From assembly GCF_024519455.1 (NCBI RefSeq), contig NZ_JALJRY010000018.1, positions 109,864-173,863 on the forward strand: a DNA stretch of 64,000 nucleotides. Reading direction: 5' to 3'. This DNA is from Streptomyces sp. STR69. Lineage in GTDB: Bacteria; Actinomycetota; Actinomycetes; Streptomycetales; Streptomycetaceae. The position numbers and the translations under genes were made by a program. The notes below the pieces were generated by a model, which was not told the origin of the DNA, searched no databases, and was given only the letters and a program-made list of their open reading frames with translations. The first letter of the stretch is position 1; each line of letters opens with the position of its first letter. Positions 15,589-25,060 of the stretch are shown in pieces.

Positions 15589-16646
15589 AGGAGCACCGCC
15601 GAGGTGACGACCGCGCCCGCGATGGCGAGGACGAAGGTGGCGGGCGCGAAGCGCAGGGCGAAGCCGCGCCCGAACGTGCCCGCCTGCATGGCGAACAGCT
15701 TCAGGTCGATCATGGGTCCCACCACCAGGAACGCGAGTTTCGCCGTGAGCGAGAACTGGGTGAGCGAGGCGGCCACGAACGCGTCCGCCTCCGAGCAGAT
15801 GGACAGCAGTACGGCCAGGATCGAGAGGGCGAGAATCGCCACCACCGGGTTGTCGGCCGCCGTACGCAGCCAGCTCGCCGGTGCCACCGCCTTGAGGGTC
15901 GCCGCGGACATCGCGCCGAGCACCAGGAAGCCGCCCGCCTGCATCACGTCGTGTCGCACCGAGCCCCAGAACGCGGCCCCCTTGGTCTCCCCCGCGTGCG
16001 GCTCGTGGGCGGGCAGCTTCAGCCAGTCGGTGCGGCCGAGCCGCGTCCACAGCCAGCCCATCACGCAGGCCACGAGCAGGCTGCCGACGAACCGGGCGAG
16101 GACCATCTCCGGGTTGCGCGGGAACGCCACGGCCGTCGCCGTCAGCACGATCGGGTTGATCGCCGGGGCGGAGAGCAGGAACGCGATCGCCGCCGCCGGG
16201 GTGACACCCCGGCGCACCAGCGCCCCGGCCACCGGCACGGACGCGCACTCGCAGCCCGGCAGGATCGCGCCCGCCATCCCGGCCACCGGTACGGCGAGGA
16301 CGGGATTGTTCGGCAGCGCGCGGGTGAACCAGGTGGCCGGCACGAACACCGCGATGGCCGCCGACAGCAGCACGCCCAGCACCAGGAAGGGCAGCGCCTG
16401 CACGACCACGGCCACGAACACCGTCATCCAGCTCTGCATCACCGGCGCGGACAGGGCCGTACGGATCGGCGCCTGGGCCAGTACCACCAGGAGCAGCACC
16501 ATGGTCAGCACGAGCGGCGAGTTGAGCTGCCAGCCGTCCTTGGCCGGTGCCTGCGGCTCCGGGGCCGGTGCGTGCGCCGCTGGGGGCGTTTCCGGGGTCG
16601 GCGGAGTCTCCGTGGTCGGCGCGGCTGGTTCGGTGGTGATGGCCAC
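15585..16646 (-). CDS. UPF0718 family permease
   Basis: 353 residues, GTG at 16646 with GGAGG 10 nt upstream. A Pro/Thr-rich cytoplasmic start (about 40 residues) is followed by eight or so membrane segments. The signature LPGCECASVPVAGAL and a second similar half (ILLSICSEADAFVAASL) are typical of the family (ArsP/YraQ-like). It is the first gene of an operon with the TIGR03943 subunit and is divergent from the NAD-binding protein. Family members export or import small or metal-like solutes; here the substrate cannot be read from sequence. Confidence 0.88.
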   Translation of the reverse strand: MAITTEPAAPTTETPPTPETPPAAHAPAPEPQAPAKDGWQLNSPLVLTMVLLLVVLAQAPIRTALSAPVMQSWMTVFVAVVVQALPFLVLGVLLSAAIAVFVPATWFTRALPNNPVLAVPVAGMAGAILPGCECASVPVAGALVRRGVTPAAAIAFLLSAPAINPIVLTATAVAFPRNPEMVLARFVGSLLVACVMGWLWTRLGRTDWLKLPAHEPHAGETKGAAFWGSVRHDVMQAGGFLVLGAMSAATLKAVAPASWLRTAADNPVVAILALSILAVLLSICSEADAFVAASLTQFSLTAKLAFLVVGPMIDLKLFAMQAGTFGRGFALRFAPATFVLAIAGAVVTSAVLL

Positions 16647-16775
16647 GGGTGTGCTACCTCCGGCAGGTGCGGGGTTTCGCGAGTTTTGCTCCCTCTCTCT
16701 GCATACGGCAGTCGGGGCACGGGTGTTCAGCGGAATACTGGAACCACCCGCCTCCTTGGGGCAGTCTTTCCCCTC

Positions 16776-18716
16776 GTGGCGAGCAGCGTTCCTCATCAGA
16801 CCCCGCCGGGCACCGCTCGGGCACACATGGTGGTGTGCGGCGACGACGCGCTCGCACACCGGCTCGCGGCCGAACTGCGCACGGTCTACGGCGAACAGAT
16901 CACCCTCGTCGTACCGCTCTCCGAGGCCAACTCCCGCCCGCCGGTCGTGGGCCGTGCGCGTGCCGCCTCCGTGGCGCTGCGCGACCGGGTCAACGCGGCG
17001 GTGGCCAGGGCGAACGGCAACGGCGCACCGCCCACCCCCGAAACCCCGCGCGGGGAACGGGTGTTGGAGGTCGCCGAGCTGACCGAGGCGGTGTTCGCGG
17101 AGGCCGGCGTGGAGCGGGCGACCGCGCTGGCCCTCGTGCACGACGACGACGAGACCAACATCCGCGCCGCCCTCACCGCCCGCCGCCTCAACCCCCGTAT
17201 CCGGCTCGTGCTCCGCCTCTACAACCGGCGCCTCGGCCAGCACATCGAGGAACTCCTCGACCAGGCAGCCGCGTTGGCGACCGGCGACGGTGCCGGGAGT
17301 GGCTCCGGGCTCGACGCCTCCACCACCGTCCTCTCCGACGCCGACACCGCCGCGCCCGCGCTGGCCGCCACCGCCCTCGCCGGCACCAGCAAGGTCGTCC
17401 AGACCGACGGGCTGCTGCTGCGCGCGGTGGAACGGCCGCCGCCCGGGCCCGGGGAGGTCGCCGACCCGGGGCTGGCCACCCTCGCCCTGCTGTCGGCGAC
17501 CAGCAGCGACCCGGCCGGCGCGGACGGCTCCGAGGGCATGGGCGAACAGGGCCCGCGCCTGCTGCCCGACGCGGCGGCCGTCGCCTCGGCCACCGGACGC
17601 GGCACCGTCGTCCTTGAGCAGGTGTCGTACGCCGGGCCGCAGTTGCCTGGCGGACGCGGGGGCGGTGTCGTACCGGCCTTCTCCTCCCTCTTCTCGCGGC
17701 GGCTGCGCTGGTCGCTGGCGGGCATCGTGGCGTGCGTGATCGCGCTCGCCGTCGCGCTGTGGCTGGTGACCGGTATCCATCCCGTGCGGGCCTTCTATCT
17801 GACGCTGCTCGATCTCTTCGCGATCGACGACCCCGCGATCGGGGCGCCGCTGGGCCGGCAGATCCTTCAACTCCTGTCCGGTCTCGTCGGGTTGCTGATG
17901 CTTCCGGTGCTGCTGGCCGCCGTCCTGGAGGCCCTCGGCACGTTCCGTACGGCGTCCGGGCTGCGCAAGCCGCCGCGTGGGCTCGGCGGACATGTGGTGC
18001 TGCTCGGGCTCGGCAAGATCGGCACCCGGGTGCTGACCCGGCTGCGCGAACTCAACATCCCCGTGGTGTGCGTCGAGGCCGACCCCGAGGCCCGCGGGCT
18101 CGCGGTCGCACGCCGGCTGCGGGTACCGGTGATCCTCGGGGACGTCACCCAGGAAGGCGTCCTGGAGTCCGCCAAGATCCACCGCGCGCACGCCCTGCTC
18201 GCGGTCACCAGCTCCGACACCACCAACCTCGAAGCCGTGCTCTACGCCCGCTCCGTACGGCCCGATCTGCGCGTCGTACTCCGGCTCTACGACGACGACT
18301 TCGCGACCGCCGTGTACCGCACCCTGCGCGCCGCCCACCCCGGTGCCCTCACCCGGAGCCGGAGCGTGTCCCATCTGGCCGCGCCCGCGTTCGCCGGGGC
18401 GATGATGGGACGGCAGATCCTGGGCGCGATCCCCGTCGAGCGGCGGGTGCTGCTGTTCGCGGCGATGACCGTGGGCGGGCATCCCCAGCTGGAGGGGAAG
18501 ACGATCGCCGAGGCGTTCCGGGCCGGGTCGTGGCGGGTGCTGGCACTGGACACGGCGAACCGGGACGCGTCGGAGGACGTACGGCGGTCGGGGCTGGTGT
18601 GGGATCTTCCCGACACGTATGTCCTGCGGGGCTCGGACAGGGTTGTGCTTGCCGCGACCCGGCGGGGGCTGGCGGAGTTGCTGGGGCGTCGGCCCCGGGA
18701 GCGGGCCGGGGCGTAG
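16776..18716 (+). CDS. double RCK/TrkA-N NAD-binding membrane protein
   Basis: 646 residues from GTG 16776; ATG 16827 is an alternative. A degenerate Rossmann/RCK domain lies in residues 18-240 (MVVCGDDALAHRLAAEL). Three membrane segments follow (about 310-332, 340-355, 365-390). A second, canonical TrkA-N domain begins at HVVLLGLGKIGTRVL with Asp in VEADPE for nucleotide binding, and a TrkA-C-like end follows. This resembles a potassium channel with cytoplasmic RCK domains at both ends, but I see no TVGYG filter between the membrane segments. Role in ion transport is inferred. Confidence 0.8.
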   Translation: MASSVPHQTPPGTARAHMVVCGDDALAHRLAAELRTVYGEQITLVVPLSEANSRPPVVGRARAASVALRDRVNAAVARANGNGAPPTPETPRGERVLEVAELTEAVFAEAGVERATALALVHDDDETNIRAALTARRLNPRIRLVLRLYNRRLGQHIEELLDQAAALATGDGAGSGSGLDASTTVLSDADTAAPALAATALAGTSKVVQTDGLLLRAVERPPPGPGEVADPGLATLALLSATSSDPAGADGSEGMGEQGPRLLPDAAAVASATGRGTVVLEQVSYAGPQLPGGRGGGVVPAFSSLFSRRLRWSLAGIVACVIALAVALWLVTGIHPVRAFYLTLLDLFAIDDPAIGAPLGRQILQLLSGLVGLLMLPVLLAAVLEALGTFRTASGLRKPPRGLGGHVVLLGLGKIGTRVLTRLRELNIPVVCVEADPEARGLAVARRLRVPVILGDVTQEGVLESAKIHRAHALLAVTSSDTTNLEAVLYARSVRPDLRVVLRLYDDDFATAVYRTLRAAHPGALTRSRSVSHLAAPAFAGAMMGRQILGAIPVERRVLLFAAMTVGGHPQLEGKTIAEAFRAGSWRVLALDTANRDASEDVRRSGLVWDLPDTYVLRGSDRVVLAATRRGLAELLGRRPRERAGA

Positions 18717-18722
18717 GGAGCA

Positions 18723-18737
18723 GGGGTCTCGGACCCC
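18723..18737. terminator. short hairpin between convergent genes
   Basis: GGGGTC and GACCCC pair around TCG just after the NAD-binding protein stop, with an A-run at 18758-18765 that reads as a T-run for the leftward peptidase gene. A shared bidirectional terminator zone is likely. Confidence 0.5.
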
Positions 18738-18783
18738 CACTCCTCACGCGCCGCCAAGAAAAAAACCTGCTGGGAAAACGGGT

Positions 18784-20583
18784 CTACTTCCCCAAGTGCC
18801 TTGCCGCGAAGTCCAGTTCCAGCCTCACCTGCTTGATCCGCTCGTCGACCACCAGTGACCCGTGTCCCGCGTCGTACCGGTACACCTCGTGGACGGCGCC
18901 GCGCTTCTCCAGGCGTTCGACGTAGTTGTCGATCTGCTGGATCGGGCAGCGGGGGTCGTTGACGCCGGCGGAGATGTAGACCGGGGCCGTGACCTTGTCG
19001 ACGTAGGTCAGCGGGGAGGACGCCTCGAAGCGGTCGGGGACTTCTTCGGGGGTGCCGCCCAGCAGGGTGCGGTCCATGGCCTTCAGGGCTTCCATCTCGT
19101 CGTGGTACGCCGTGACGTAGTCGGCGACCGGGACGGCCGCGATGCCGAGCGTCCACGCGTCGGGCTGGGTGCCGATGCCGAGGAGGGTGAGGTAGCCGCC
19201 CCAGGAGCCGCCGGTGAGGATCAGCCGGGCGGGGTCGGCGAGACCGGACGTGATCGCCCACTCGCGGACCGCCGCGATGTCCTCCAGCTCGATGAGACCG
19301 ACCCGGACCTTCAACGCGTCGGTCCACGCGCGCCCGTACCCGGTCGAGCCGCGGTAGTTGACCCGCACGACCGCGTACCCGTGGTCGACCCAGGCCGCCG
19401 GGCCCGCCGCGAAGGAGTCGCTGTCGTGCCAGGTCGGGCCGCCGTGGATGTCGAAGACCGTGGGGAGGGGGCCCGTCGCGCCGGCCGGCTTCTGGACGAG
19501 GGCGTGGATCCGGCCGCCGGGGCCCTCCACCCACACGTCCTCCACGGGGACCGAGCCCGGTGACTTCAGGCCGGGCGGGTCCAGGACGACCTCGCCCGTC
19601 GTCGAGCGCACGGCGGACGGCTCGGCGGCCGACGACCACAGGTACTCGACGCTGCCGTCGGGGCGGGCCGTCGCGCCCGAGACGGAACCGGGCGGGGTCG
19701 GCACCTTCTCCAGGTCGCCCGAGGCGAGGTCGTAGCGGAAGACCTCGCTGCGGGCCTCGAAGCTGTGCGCGATGAGGAGGGCCGAGCCGTCCGGGTACCA
19801 CTCGGCGCTCACGTCACCGGGCAGGTCCAGGGACAGGTCGGTCTCGCCGCCCTTCACCACGTCCCACACCAGGGGCTCCCAACGGCCGCGCCGCTGATGC
19901 CCGATGAGGAGCCGGGTGTCGCCCTCCACGGGTGCGAAGCCGAGCACCTCAAGGCCCAGCTCCTCGGTGCCGCCCTTGGTGTCGTCCAGGTCGGCGACCG
20001 CCGTGCCGTCCGGGCGCAGGACGCGCAGCGCCGAGTGCATGGCGTCGCCGTGCTCGGTGTGCTCGATCGCGATCAGCGAACCGTCGTGCGAGAGGTCGCC
20101 GACGCCCGCGGACTCGCGGTGGCGGTAGAGCAGCGTGGTCTCGTCGCCGGTGCGGGCGAGGTGGATCGTCGTACCGTCCTCGTCGGTCGAACGGCCCACG
20201 ACCGCCGTCCGGCCGTCCCGGGCGAGGGCGAGCCCGGCCGGGTAGGACGGCTCCAGGCCGGGGACAGCGGGTTCGTCCGGTCCCCCCTTGAAGGGCTGGC
20301 GGCGCCAGACGCCGAACTCGTCGCCGTCCTTGTCGTCGAACCACCAGATCCACTCCCCGTCCGGGGAGAGCACACCGTCCGTCGTGCCGTTCGGCCGCTC
20401 CGTGACCTGGCGTTGCTCGCCCGTCGCCCGGTCCCAGGCGTACAGCTCATACGTCCCTGTCGCGTTCGACACGAACAGGGAACGGTCGGGTGCGTCCTCC
20501 GCCCAGTCGGGCAGGGACACTCGGGGCGCCCTGAAGCGCTTCTCCCAGTCCGGTGTGTACGCGGACCCGTTGCTCTCAGTCAT
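18784..20583 (-). CDS. S9 family prolyl-oligopeptidase-type serine peptidase
   Basis: 599 residues, ATG at 20583. The first 340 residues are beta-propeller-like repeats (SPDGEWIWW, SHDGSLIAI, YPDGSALL). The last 250 form an alpha/beta hydrolase with nucleophile Ser460 in GGSWGGY, Asp543 in NDPRCP and His574 in AGHGSL, all present and in order, and an oxyanion-hole HGGP motif. It has no signal peptide, so it probably acts on peptides in the cytoplasm. It is convergent with the preceding gene and divergent from SURF1. Confidence 0.92.
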   Translation of the reverse strand: MTESNGSAYTPDWEKRFRAPRVSLPDWAEDAPDRSLFVSNATGTYELYAWDRATGEQRQVTERPNGTTDGVLSPDGEWIWWFDDKDGDEFGVWRRQPFKGGPDEPAVPGLEPSYPAGLALARDGRTAVVGRSTDEDGTTIHLARTGDETTLLYRHRESAGVGDLSHDGSLIAIEHTEHGDAMHSALRVLRPDGTAVADLDDTKGGTEELGLEVLGFAPVEGDTRLLIGHQRRGRWEPLVWDVVKGGETDLSLDLPGDVSAEWYPDGSALLIAHSFEARSEVFRYDLASGDLEKVPTPPGSVSGATARPDGSVEYLWSSAAEPSAVRSTTGEVVLDPPGLKSPGSVPVEDVWVEGPGGRIHALVQKPAGATGPLPTVFDIHGGPTWHDSDSFAAGPAAWVDHGYAVVRVNYRGSTGYGRAWTDALKVRVGLIELEDIAAVREWAITSGLADPARLILTGGSWGGYLTLLGIGTQPDAWTLGIAAVPVADYVTAYHDEMEALKAMDRTLLGGTPEEVPDRFEASSPLTYVDKVTAPVYISAGVNDPRCPIQQIDNYVERLEKRGAVHEVYRYDAGHGSLVVDERIKQVRLELDFAARHLGK

Positions 20584-20742
20584 GGCCCCATACTGCCCGC
20601 CTTCACAGACATTGCACTGACTGGATCCTCAGCCTGTGGATAACTTCGACCAAGACCCGGCCGGAGCATTGCCGACGGCCGGTGAACCTTCGGGCCGACC
20701 CCCGGGCCGAGGCCCTCGCGACAGCCCCGTACCGTGGGAGGC

Positions 20743-21537
20743 GTGTACCGGTTTCTGCTGACATCGCGCTGGTGGGGCATCAACGTCTTCGTACTGCTCG
20801 CCATCCCCTTCTGCATCTTCATGGGGTCGTGGCAGCTGAGCCGGTTCCAGGCGCGCGTGGACAGCAGCCACCAGGCCACCCGGCAGGTCGAGACGGACCG
20901 CAAGGAGACCGCCCGCCCGCTCGCCGAACTGCTGCCGGTCGACCAGAGCACGTCCGGCCGGCAGACCACCGCGACCGGCCGGTACGGCAAGCAACTCCTC
21001 GTCCCCGACCGCCAGTTGGACGGGAAGAACGGCTACTACGTCCTCACCCTGCTGCGCACCGACGACGGCAAGGCGCTGCCCGTGGTGCGCGGCTGGCTGC
21101 CCGGCACGCCCGACGCCTCGAAGGCACCGGCCGCGCCGACCGGCGAGATCACCGTCACCGGCTCGCTCCAGGCCTCCGAGACGCCCGGCGACAACGGCGT
21201 CAGCGCCCAGGGCGGGCTGCCGTCCGGCCAGACCGCCGCGATCAGCGCGGCCTCGCTGGTGAACCTGGTGCCGTACCCCGTGTACGACGCGTGGATCACG
21301 CTCGACAGGGCCGACTCCGGGATGACGGCCGTACCGGCGACCGCGCCCGCGAACACCGGTCTCGACCTGAAGGCGTTCCAGAACCTGGGCTACACCGGCG
21401 AGTGGTTCGTCTTCGCGGGCTTCGTCGTCTTCATGTGGTTCCGGCTGCTGCGCCGCGAGGTGGAGTTCGCGCGGGACGCGGAACTCGGGCTGCTGCCCGA
21501 GGACGAGAGCGAGCAGGCGACCCGCGTCACCGTCTGA
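20743..21537 (+). CDS. SURF1-family cytochrome oxidase assembly protein
   Basis: 264 residues from GTG 20743 (YRFLLTSRWWG start as in relatives); GTG 20734 adds three residues. Two membrane segments, near residues 12-30 and 220-240, flank a periplasmic-side domain with QLDGKNGYYVLTLL and VVRGWLPG, the classic SURF1 layout. The family helps mature aa3-type cytochrome c oxidase. The ribosome site GGGAGG sits very close to the GTG, which is why the start is uncertain. Confidence 0.88.
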   Translation: MYRFLLTSRWWGINVFVLLAIPFCIFMGSWQLSRFQARVDSSHQATRQVETDRKETARPLAELLPVDQSTSGRQTTATGRYGKQLLVPDRQLDGKNGYYVLTLLRTDDGKALPVVRGWLPGTPDASKAPAAPTGEITVTGSLQASETPGDNGVSAQGGLPSGQTAAISAASLVNLVPYPVYDAWITLDRADSGMTAVPATAPANTGLDLKAFQNLGYTGEWFVFAGFVVFMWFRLLRREVEFARDAELGLLPEDESEQATRVTV

Positions 21538-21607
21538 CCCCGCCGGGTCCCCCGTGGACCGGCAACCGGAGCCTTCCAACCGACGGCCGTTGCAACCGAA
21601 GGCAGTC

Positions 21608-22942
21608 CTACGACGCCGACAGCACGCCCGTCCGGTAGATCGTCCCCGCGCACGCGTTCGGTACGACCGCCGAGGTCGTCGGTGAGCCCGCCTCCGCCGT
21701 GTGGGAGACCTGGACGCTGCCGTCGAGCGTGCCGTCCTCGGGGAGCAGCTGGGTCGAGGTGCCGGTGTCACCGGTCGTGGACCCGCTGCTGGTGCTGGCG
21801 TCCTCCGAGGGCGACGGGCTGGGCGTGGAGCCGCCGGTGGTGCCACCGGTGCTGCCACTGCTGGTGGGGCAGGTCTCGGACGGCACCCAGGCGAACTTGA
21901 CCTGGTAGGCGGAGCCCGGCAGCAGCACCAGTTCGGCGGGCTCCGTCGACGGGTCGGGCAGACCGGTCGCCGCGTCCCCGGCCGCGTGCCGCGTCATGAA
22001 GATCTTGGTGCTGTCAGCGGCTCCCAGCGGGGAGAATCCCACGGTGCCGGGCCCGCCGACGGTACAGCTGGTGCCGGAGGTGTTGGTGACGGTGAAGGTG
22101 CCGTAGACGATGCCCGCCGAGTCGGCGGCGGCCACCGACGACGTGGCGGAGCCGAGCTGTGCGGCTCCGCAGATGGGCGCGGCCGTCCCGGTGCTGGCCG
22201 AGGGGTTGGCGCTCACGGTTCCTGCGCCCGGGCTCTTGCCCCCGCCCTCGTTCTTGTGGCCGCCCGGATTCTGTCCCGACGTCTGCCCGGAGGAGCCGCC
22301 GGAGGTGCTGGAACCTCCGTCCGGGTTCTTGCCCTGGCTGGTGCCGCCCTGGGCCTGTGAGCTGTTGCCCGCCATGGACGGGTCGACGCCGGAACCGGCG
22401 GAGTTCGAGACATGCACGAGGGCCGGGATGGCGGTGCCGAAGAAGAGCGCGGCGGCGGCCATGCCGACGACGGCCTGGCGCTTGCGGGCCCGGCGGGCGG
22501 GCACCGCCTTGCGCAGGTGCTCCAGCGTGCCGTCGCGCGGCTCGACCTCCTGGACCGCCTGCTGCAACAGCCGGCGCAGCGCCAGCTCGTCCGGGGCGAA
22601 CCCTTCGGTGTCGTGGTCGCCGAGTCCGCCGAGTTGAGCGGCGAGGCCGGCGAATCCCCCGGATCCTTCGGGGGCGCGCCCCTCGACGGTCTCGGGGTTC
22701 TTGGTGCCCTCGCGGTTCTCCGTGCTGTCGGGGTTCTCCCCTCCGGAGGCTCCTCCGGAGGCTCCTCCGGAGTTCCCGTCGAGGCTCGGCCCGTTGGGGC
22801 TCTGTTCGTCGGGGCCGTGGTTCACAATTCCGTTCCCAGCGTGCGATTCGTTCGGTTCTTCCCTGCGCGCCCAGGTCGGACCGCGCCGGACTTCCGGCTC
22901 GCGCCGAGCGCGTGAGCCGTTTCCGTCGACGTTGTCGCTCAT
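21608..22942 (-). CDS. membrane protein partner of the SigE-like sigma factor
   Basis: 444 residues, ATG at 22942 overlapping the sigma stop by 4 bp (ATGA). The cytoplasmic N-terminal 165 residues include ELALRRLLQQAVQEVEPRDGTLEHLRKAVPARRARKRQ. One membrane segment (about 155-177) leads to a long Ser/Gly/Thr/Asn linker and an outside domain with four or more Cys (PICGAAQ, SCTVGG, ETCPTS, NACAGT). Coupling to the sigma gene suggests an anti-sigma or sensor role, although I see no zinc HxxxCxxC motif. Confidence 0.8.
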   Translation of the reverse strand: MSDNVDGNGSRARREPEVRRGPTWARREEPNESHAGNGIVNHGPDEQSPNGPSLDGNSGGASGGASGGENPDSTENREGTKNPETVEGRAPEGSGGFAGLAAQLGGLGDHDTEGFAPDELALRRLLQQAVQEVEPRDGTLEHLRKAVPARRARKRQAVVGMAAAALFFGTAIPALVHVSNSAGSGVDPSMAGNSSQAQGGTSQGKNPDGGSSTSGGSSGQTSGQNPGGHKNEGGGKSPGAGTVSANPSASTGTAAPICGAAQLGSATSSVAAADSAGIVYGTFTVTNTSGTSCTVGGPGTVGFSPLGAADSTKIFMTRHAAGDAATGLPDPSTEPAELVLLPGSAYQVKFAWVPSETCPTSSGSTGGTTGGSTPSPSPSEDASTSSGSTTGDTGTSTQLLPEDGTLDGSVQVSHTAEAGSPTTSAVVPNACAGTIYRTGVLSAS

Positions 22943-23592
22943 GCCGATGCCTCCATCGCGATCCGGAGGGCTGCGATGCCGCGGGAGCCGTACGCCTTCA
23001 CCGAGCCCAGCGAGATGCCGAGCGACTCGGCGACCTGCGCCTCGGTCATGTCCGCGAAGTAGCGCAGGACCAGGACCTCGCGCTGGCGGCGCTGCAGGCC
23101 CTTCATCGCCTTGATGAGGGAGTCGCGCTCCAACTGGTCGTAGGCGCCCTCCTCCGCGCTGGCCATGTCCGGCATCGGCTTCGAGAGGAGCTTGAGGCCG
23201 AGGATGCGGCGGCGCAGGGCGGAGCGGGAGAGGTTGACGACGGTCTGGCGCAGATACGCCAGGGTCTTCTCGGGGTCACGGACACGTTTGCGCGCCGAGT
23301 GGACCCGGATGAACGCCTCCTGGACGACGTCCTCGCAGGAGGCGGTGTCGTCGAGGAGGAGCGCGGCCAGGCCGAGCAGCGAGCGGTAGTGCGCCCGATA
23401 GGTCTCGGTGAGGTGGTCGACCGTAGTTCCGGCCGCGACGGTGTCGTCGACGCCGTCGCGCTGGTTCGGGATGCGGGCGGGCCGCGCTGCGGGCATCGGC
23501 GCGATCACCGGCATGCCGCCGGGCGCACGGGATCCACGCGGAGGCCGTAGGGCCGTGCCGCGTGCCGCAGTGAAGTCGAGTACCTGAGCCAC
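22939..23592 (-). CDS. ECF RNA polymerase sigma factor, SigE family (SACE_1649 type)
   Basis: 217 residues, GTG at 23592 with a weak ribosome site. An unstructured N-terminus of about 60 residues precedes region 2 (YRAHYRSLLGLAALLLDDTASCEDVVQEAFIRVH) and region 4 (GLQRRQREVLVLRYFADMTEAQVAESLGISLGSVKAYGSRGIAALR). It directs polymerase to a small regulon. The next gene, overlapping by 4 bp, encodes its membrane partner. The stretch upstream on its strand contains a TTGTTTC motif that could be part of its promoter. Confidence 0.92.
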   Translation of the reverse strand: MAQVLDFTAARGTALRPPRGSRAPGGMPVIAPMPAARPARIPNQRDGVDDTVAAGTTVDHLTETYRAHYRSLLGLAALLLDDTASCEDVVQEAFIRVHSARKRVRDPEKTLAYLRQTVVNLSRSALRRRILGLKLLSKPMPDMASAEEGAYDQLERDSLIKAMKGLQRRQREVLVLRYFADMTEAQVAESLGISLGSVKAYGSRGIAALRIAMEASA

Positions 23593-23992
23593 GCCAGTTG
23601 GACACGCTTCCCCCCGTCGGGGTTGTACGCGTCGACCGTCACATTTATGTCAGACGAAACAAACAGTCCACCCACCCGTCTGGTGTCAGGCAGCACAACC
23701 GGCAGTGCGTCGAACACACTCATGCCTACCCGCTCTTCCCCTGTGTCACAAAAGGCCGGGGCGTCCCCACGCCCCTCGCCGCATCCCCGCGCCCGCTGAA
23801 GGGCGTCCGCAAAGACGCTCCCCGCCGACCGCGCGGTTGCGGGAAGCGGGGAGTGAAATCTTCGGATGCGGAGGTGGCTGGATTCAAGTGGTCCCAACCA
23901 TTAATCCGGCCACATCGCGCAGAGTGATCCTACAAACCCGTGCGCCACTGGCCAGCGGATTTACGGCCGGGCGGAGCGGATGGGTCCGGTTC
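23593..23992. other. 400-bp gap between sigma gene and asd
   Basis: The gap holds the asd terminator hairpin (23817-23852) and the sigma promoter region. A leftward frame beginning MSVFDALPVVL at about 23723 runs into the sigma gene, but it has no recognisable domain and overlaps the sigma frame, so I do not call it a gene. Confidence 0.6.
23817..23852 (-). terminator. terminator of the lysC-asd operon
   Basis: CTCCCCGC (23817-23824) pairs with GCGGGGAG (23845-23852), with further G/C pairing inside. On the minus strand it is followed by a short CTTTG stretch, 140 bp after the asd stop. Confidence 0.55.
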
Positions 23993-25060
23993 TCACCCGA
24001 GATCCCGCGCCACCAGCTCGGCGATCTGTGCCGTATTGAGGGCCGCTCCCTTGCGCAAATTGTCTCCGCAGACGAACAGTTCGAGCGCCGTCGGGTCGTC
24101 CAGCGCCCGCCGCAGCCGTCCCACCCAGGTCGGGTCGGTGCCCACCACGTCGGCGGGGGTGGGGAACTCCCCGGCGGCCGGGTTGTCGAAGAGGACGACT
24201 CCCGGGGCCGTAGCAAGGATTTCGCGCGCCTTGTCGACGGTGACCTCGCCCTGGAAGCGGGCGTGGACCGTGAGGGAGTGCGTGGTGACCACCGGGACGC
24301 GCACGCACGTCACGGCGACGGGCAGTGCGGGCTGGCCGAGGATCTTGCGGGTCTCGTCCCGCACCTTCATCTCCTCCGAGGACCAGCCGTCCTCACGCAA
24401 GGACCCGGCCCACGGTACGACGTTCAGCGCGACCGGCTCCGGGAACGGCCCGGTGTTGTCCCCGACGGCCCGCCGTACGTCTCCGGGCTTGGTGCCCAGT
24501 TCGGTGTTGGCGACGAGGGCCAGCTGCTGGCGCAGGGTGTCGACCCCGGCCCGCCCGGCCCCGCTCACCGCCTGGTACGACGACACCACCAGCTCGCGCA
24601 GCCCGAACTCGGCGTGCAGCGCGCCCACGGCGACGATCATCGACAGGGTGGTGCAGTTCGGGTTGGCGATGATCCCGCGCGGTCGCCTGCGCACCTGGTG
24701 CGGGTTGACCTCGGGGACCACCAGGGGCACCTCGGGGTCCATCCGGAAGGCGCCCGAGTTGTCGACGACGACCACGCCCTTGGCGGCGGCGACCGGCGCC
24801 CACTGGGCGGAGACCTCGTCGGGGACGTCGAACATGGCGACGTCGACCCCGTCGAAGGCCTCCTCCGTCAGGGCCACCACCTCGACCTGCTCCCCGCGCA
24901 GGGCCAGCTTGCGGCCGGCCGAGCGCGGAGAGGCGATCAGGCGGATCTCGCCCCAGATGTCCGCATGCTGGGACAGGATCTGGAGCATGACCGTGCCGAC
25001 GGCCCCGGTCGCGCCGACCACGGCGAGCGTCGGACGCACGGTCGCTCCGGTGGTGGCCAT
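23993..25060 (-). CDS. asd: aspartate-semialdehyde dehydrogenase
   Basis: 355 residues, ATG at 25060 overlapping the lysC stop by one base (TGATG). It has an N-terminal Rossmann motif VVGATGAVG and the active-site Cys136 in ANPNCTT. The second domain is intact, including the GAGRAG loop and RVPVVTTHS with the catalytic His. It reduces aspartyl phosphate to aspartate semialdehyde, the branch point to lysine/diaminopimelate, threonine and methionine. Length is normal. Confidence 0.97.
   Translation of the reverse strand: MATTGATVRPTLAVVGATGAVGTVMLQILSQHADIWGEIRLIASPRSAGRKLALRGEQVEVVALTEEAFDGVDVAMFDVPDEVSAQWAPVAAAKGVVVVDNSGAFRMDPEVPLVVPEVNPHQVRRRPRGIIANPNCTTLSMIVAVGALHAEFGLRELVVSSYQAVSGAGRAGVDTLRQQLALVANTELGTKPGDVRRAVGDNTGPFPEPVALNVVPWAGSLREDGWSSEEMKVRDETRKILGQPALPVAVTCVRVPVVTTHSLTVHARFQGEVTVDKAREILATAPGVVLFDNPAAGEFPTPADVVGTDPTWVGRLRRALDDPTALELFVCGDNLRKGAALNTAQIAELVARDLG

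Noticed and set aside
15573..16775. N-terminal extension of the NAD-binding protein frame across the permease genes
   Set aside because: The first 400 codons are antisense to the well-supported permease operon and Arg/His-rich; the real protein starts near 16776.
23505..23897. Leftward frame with MSVFDALPVVLPDTRR before the sigma factor
   Set aside because: It has a fair ribosome site, but the end overlaps the sigma gene in another frame and no family is recognisable. Probably sigma leader sequence.
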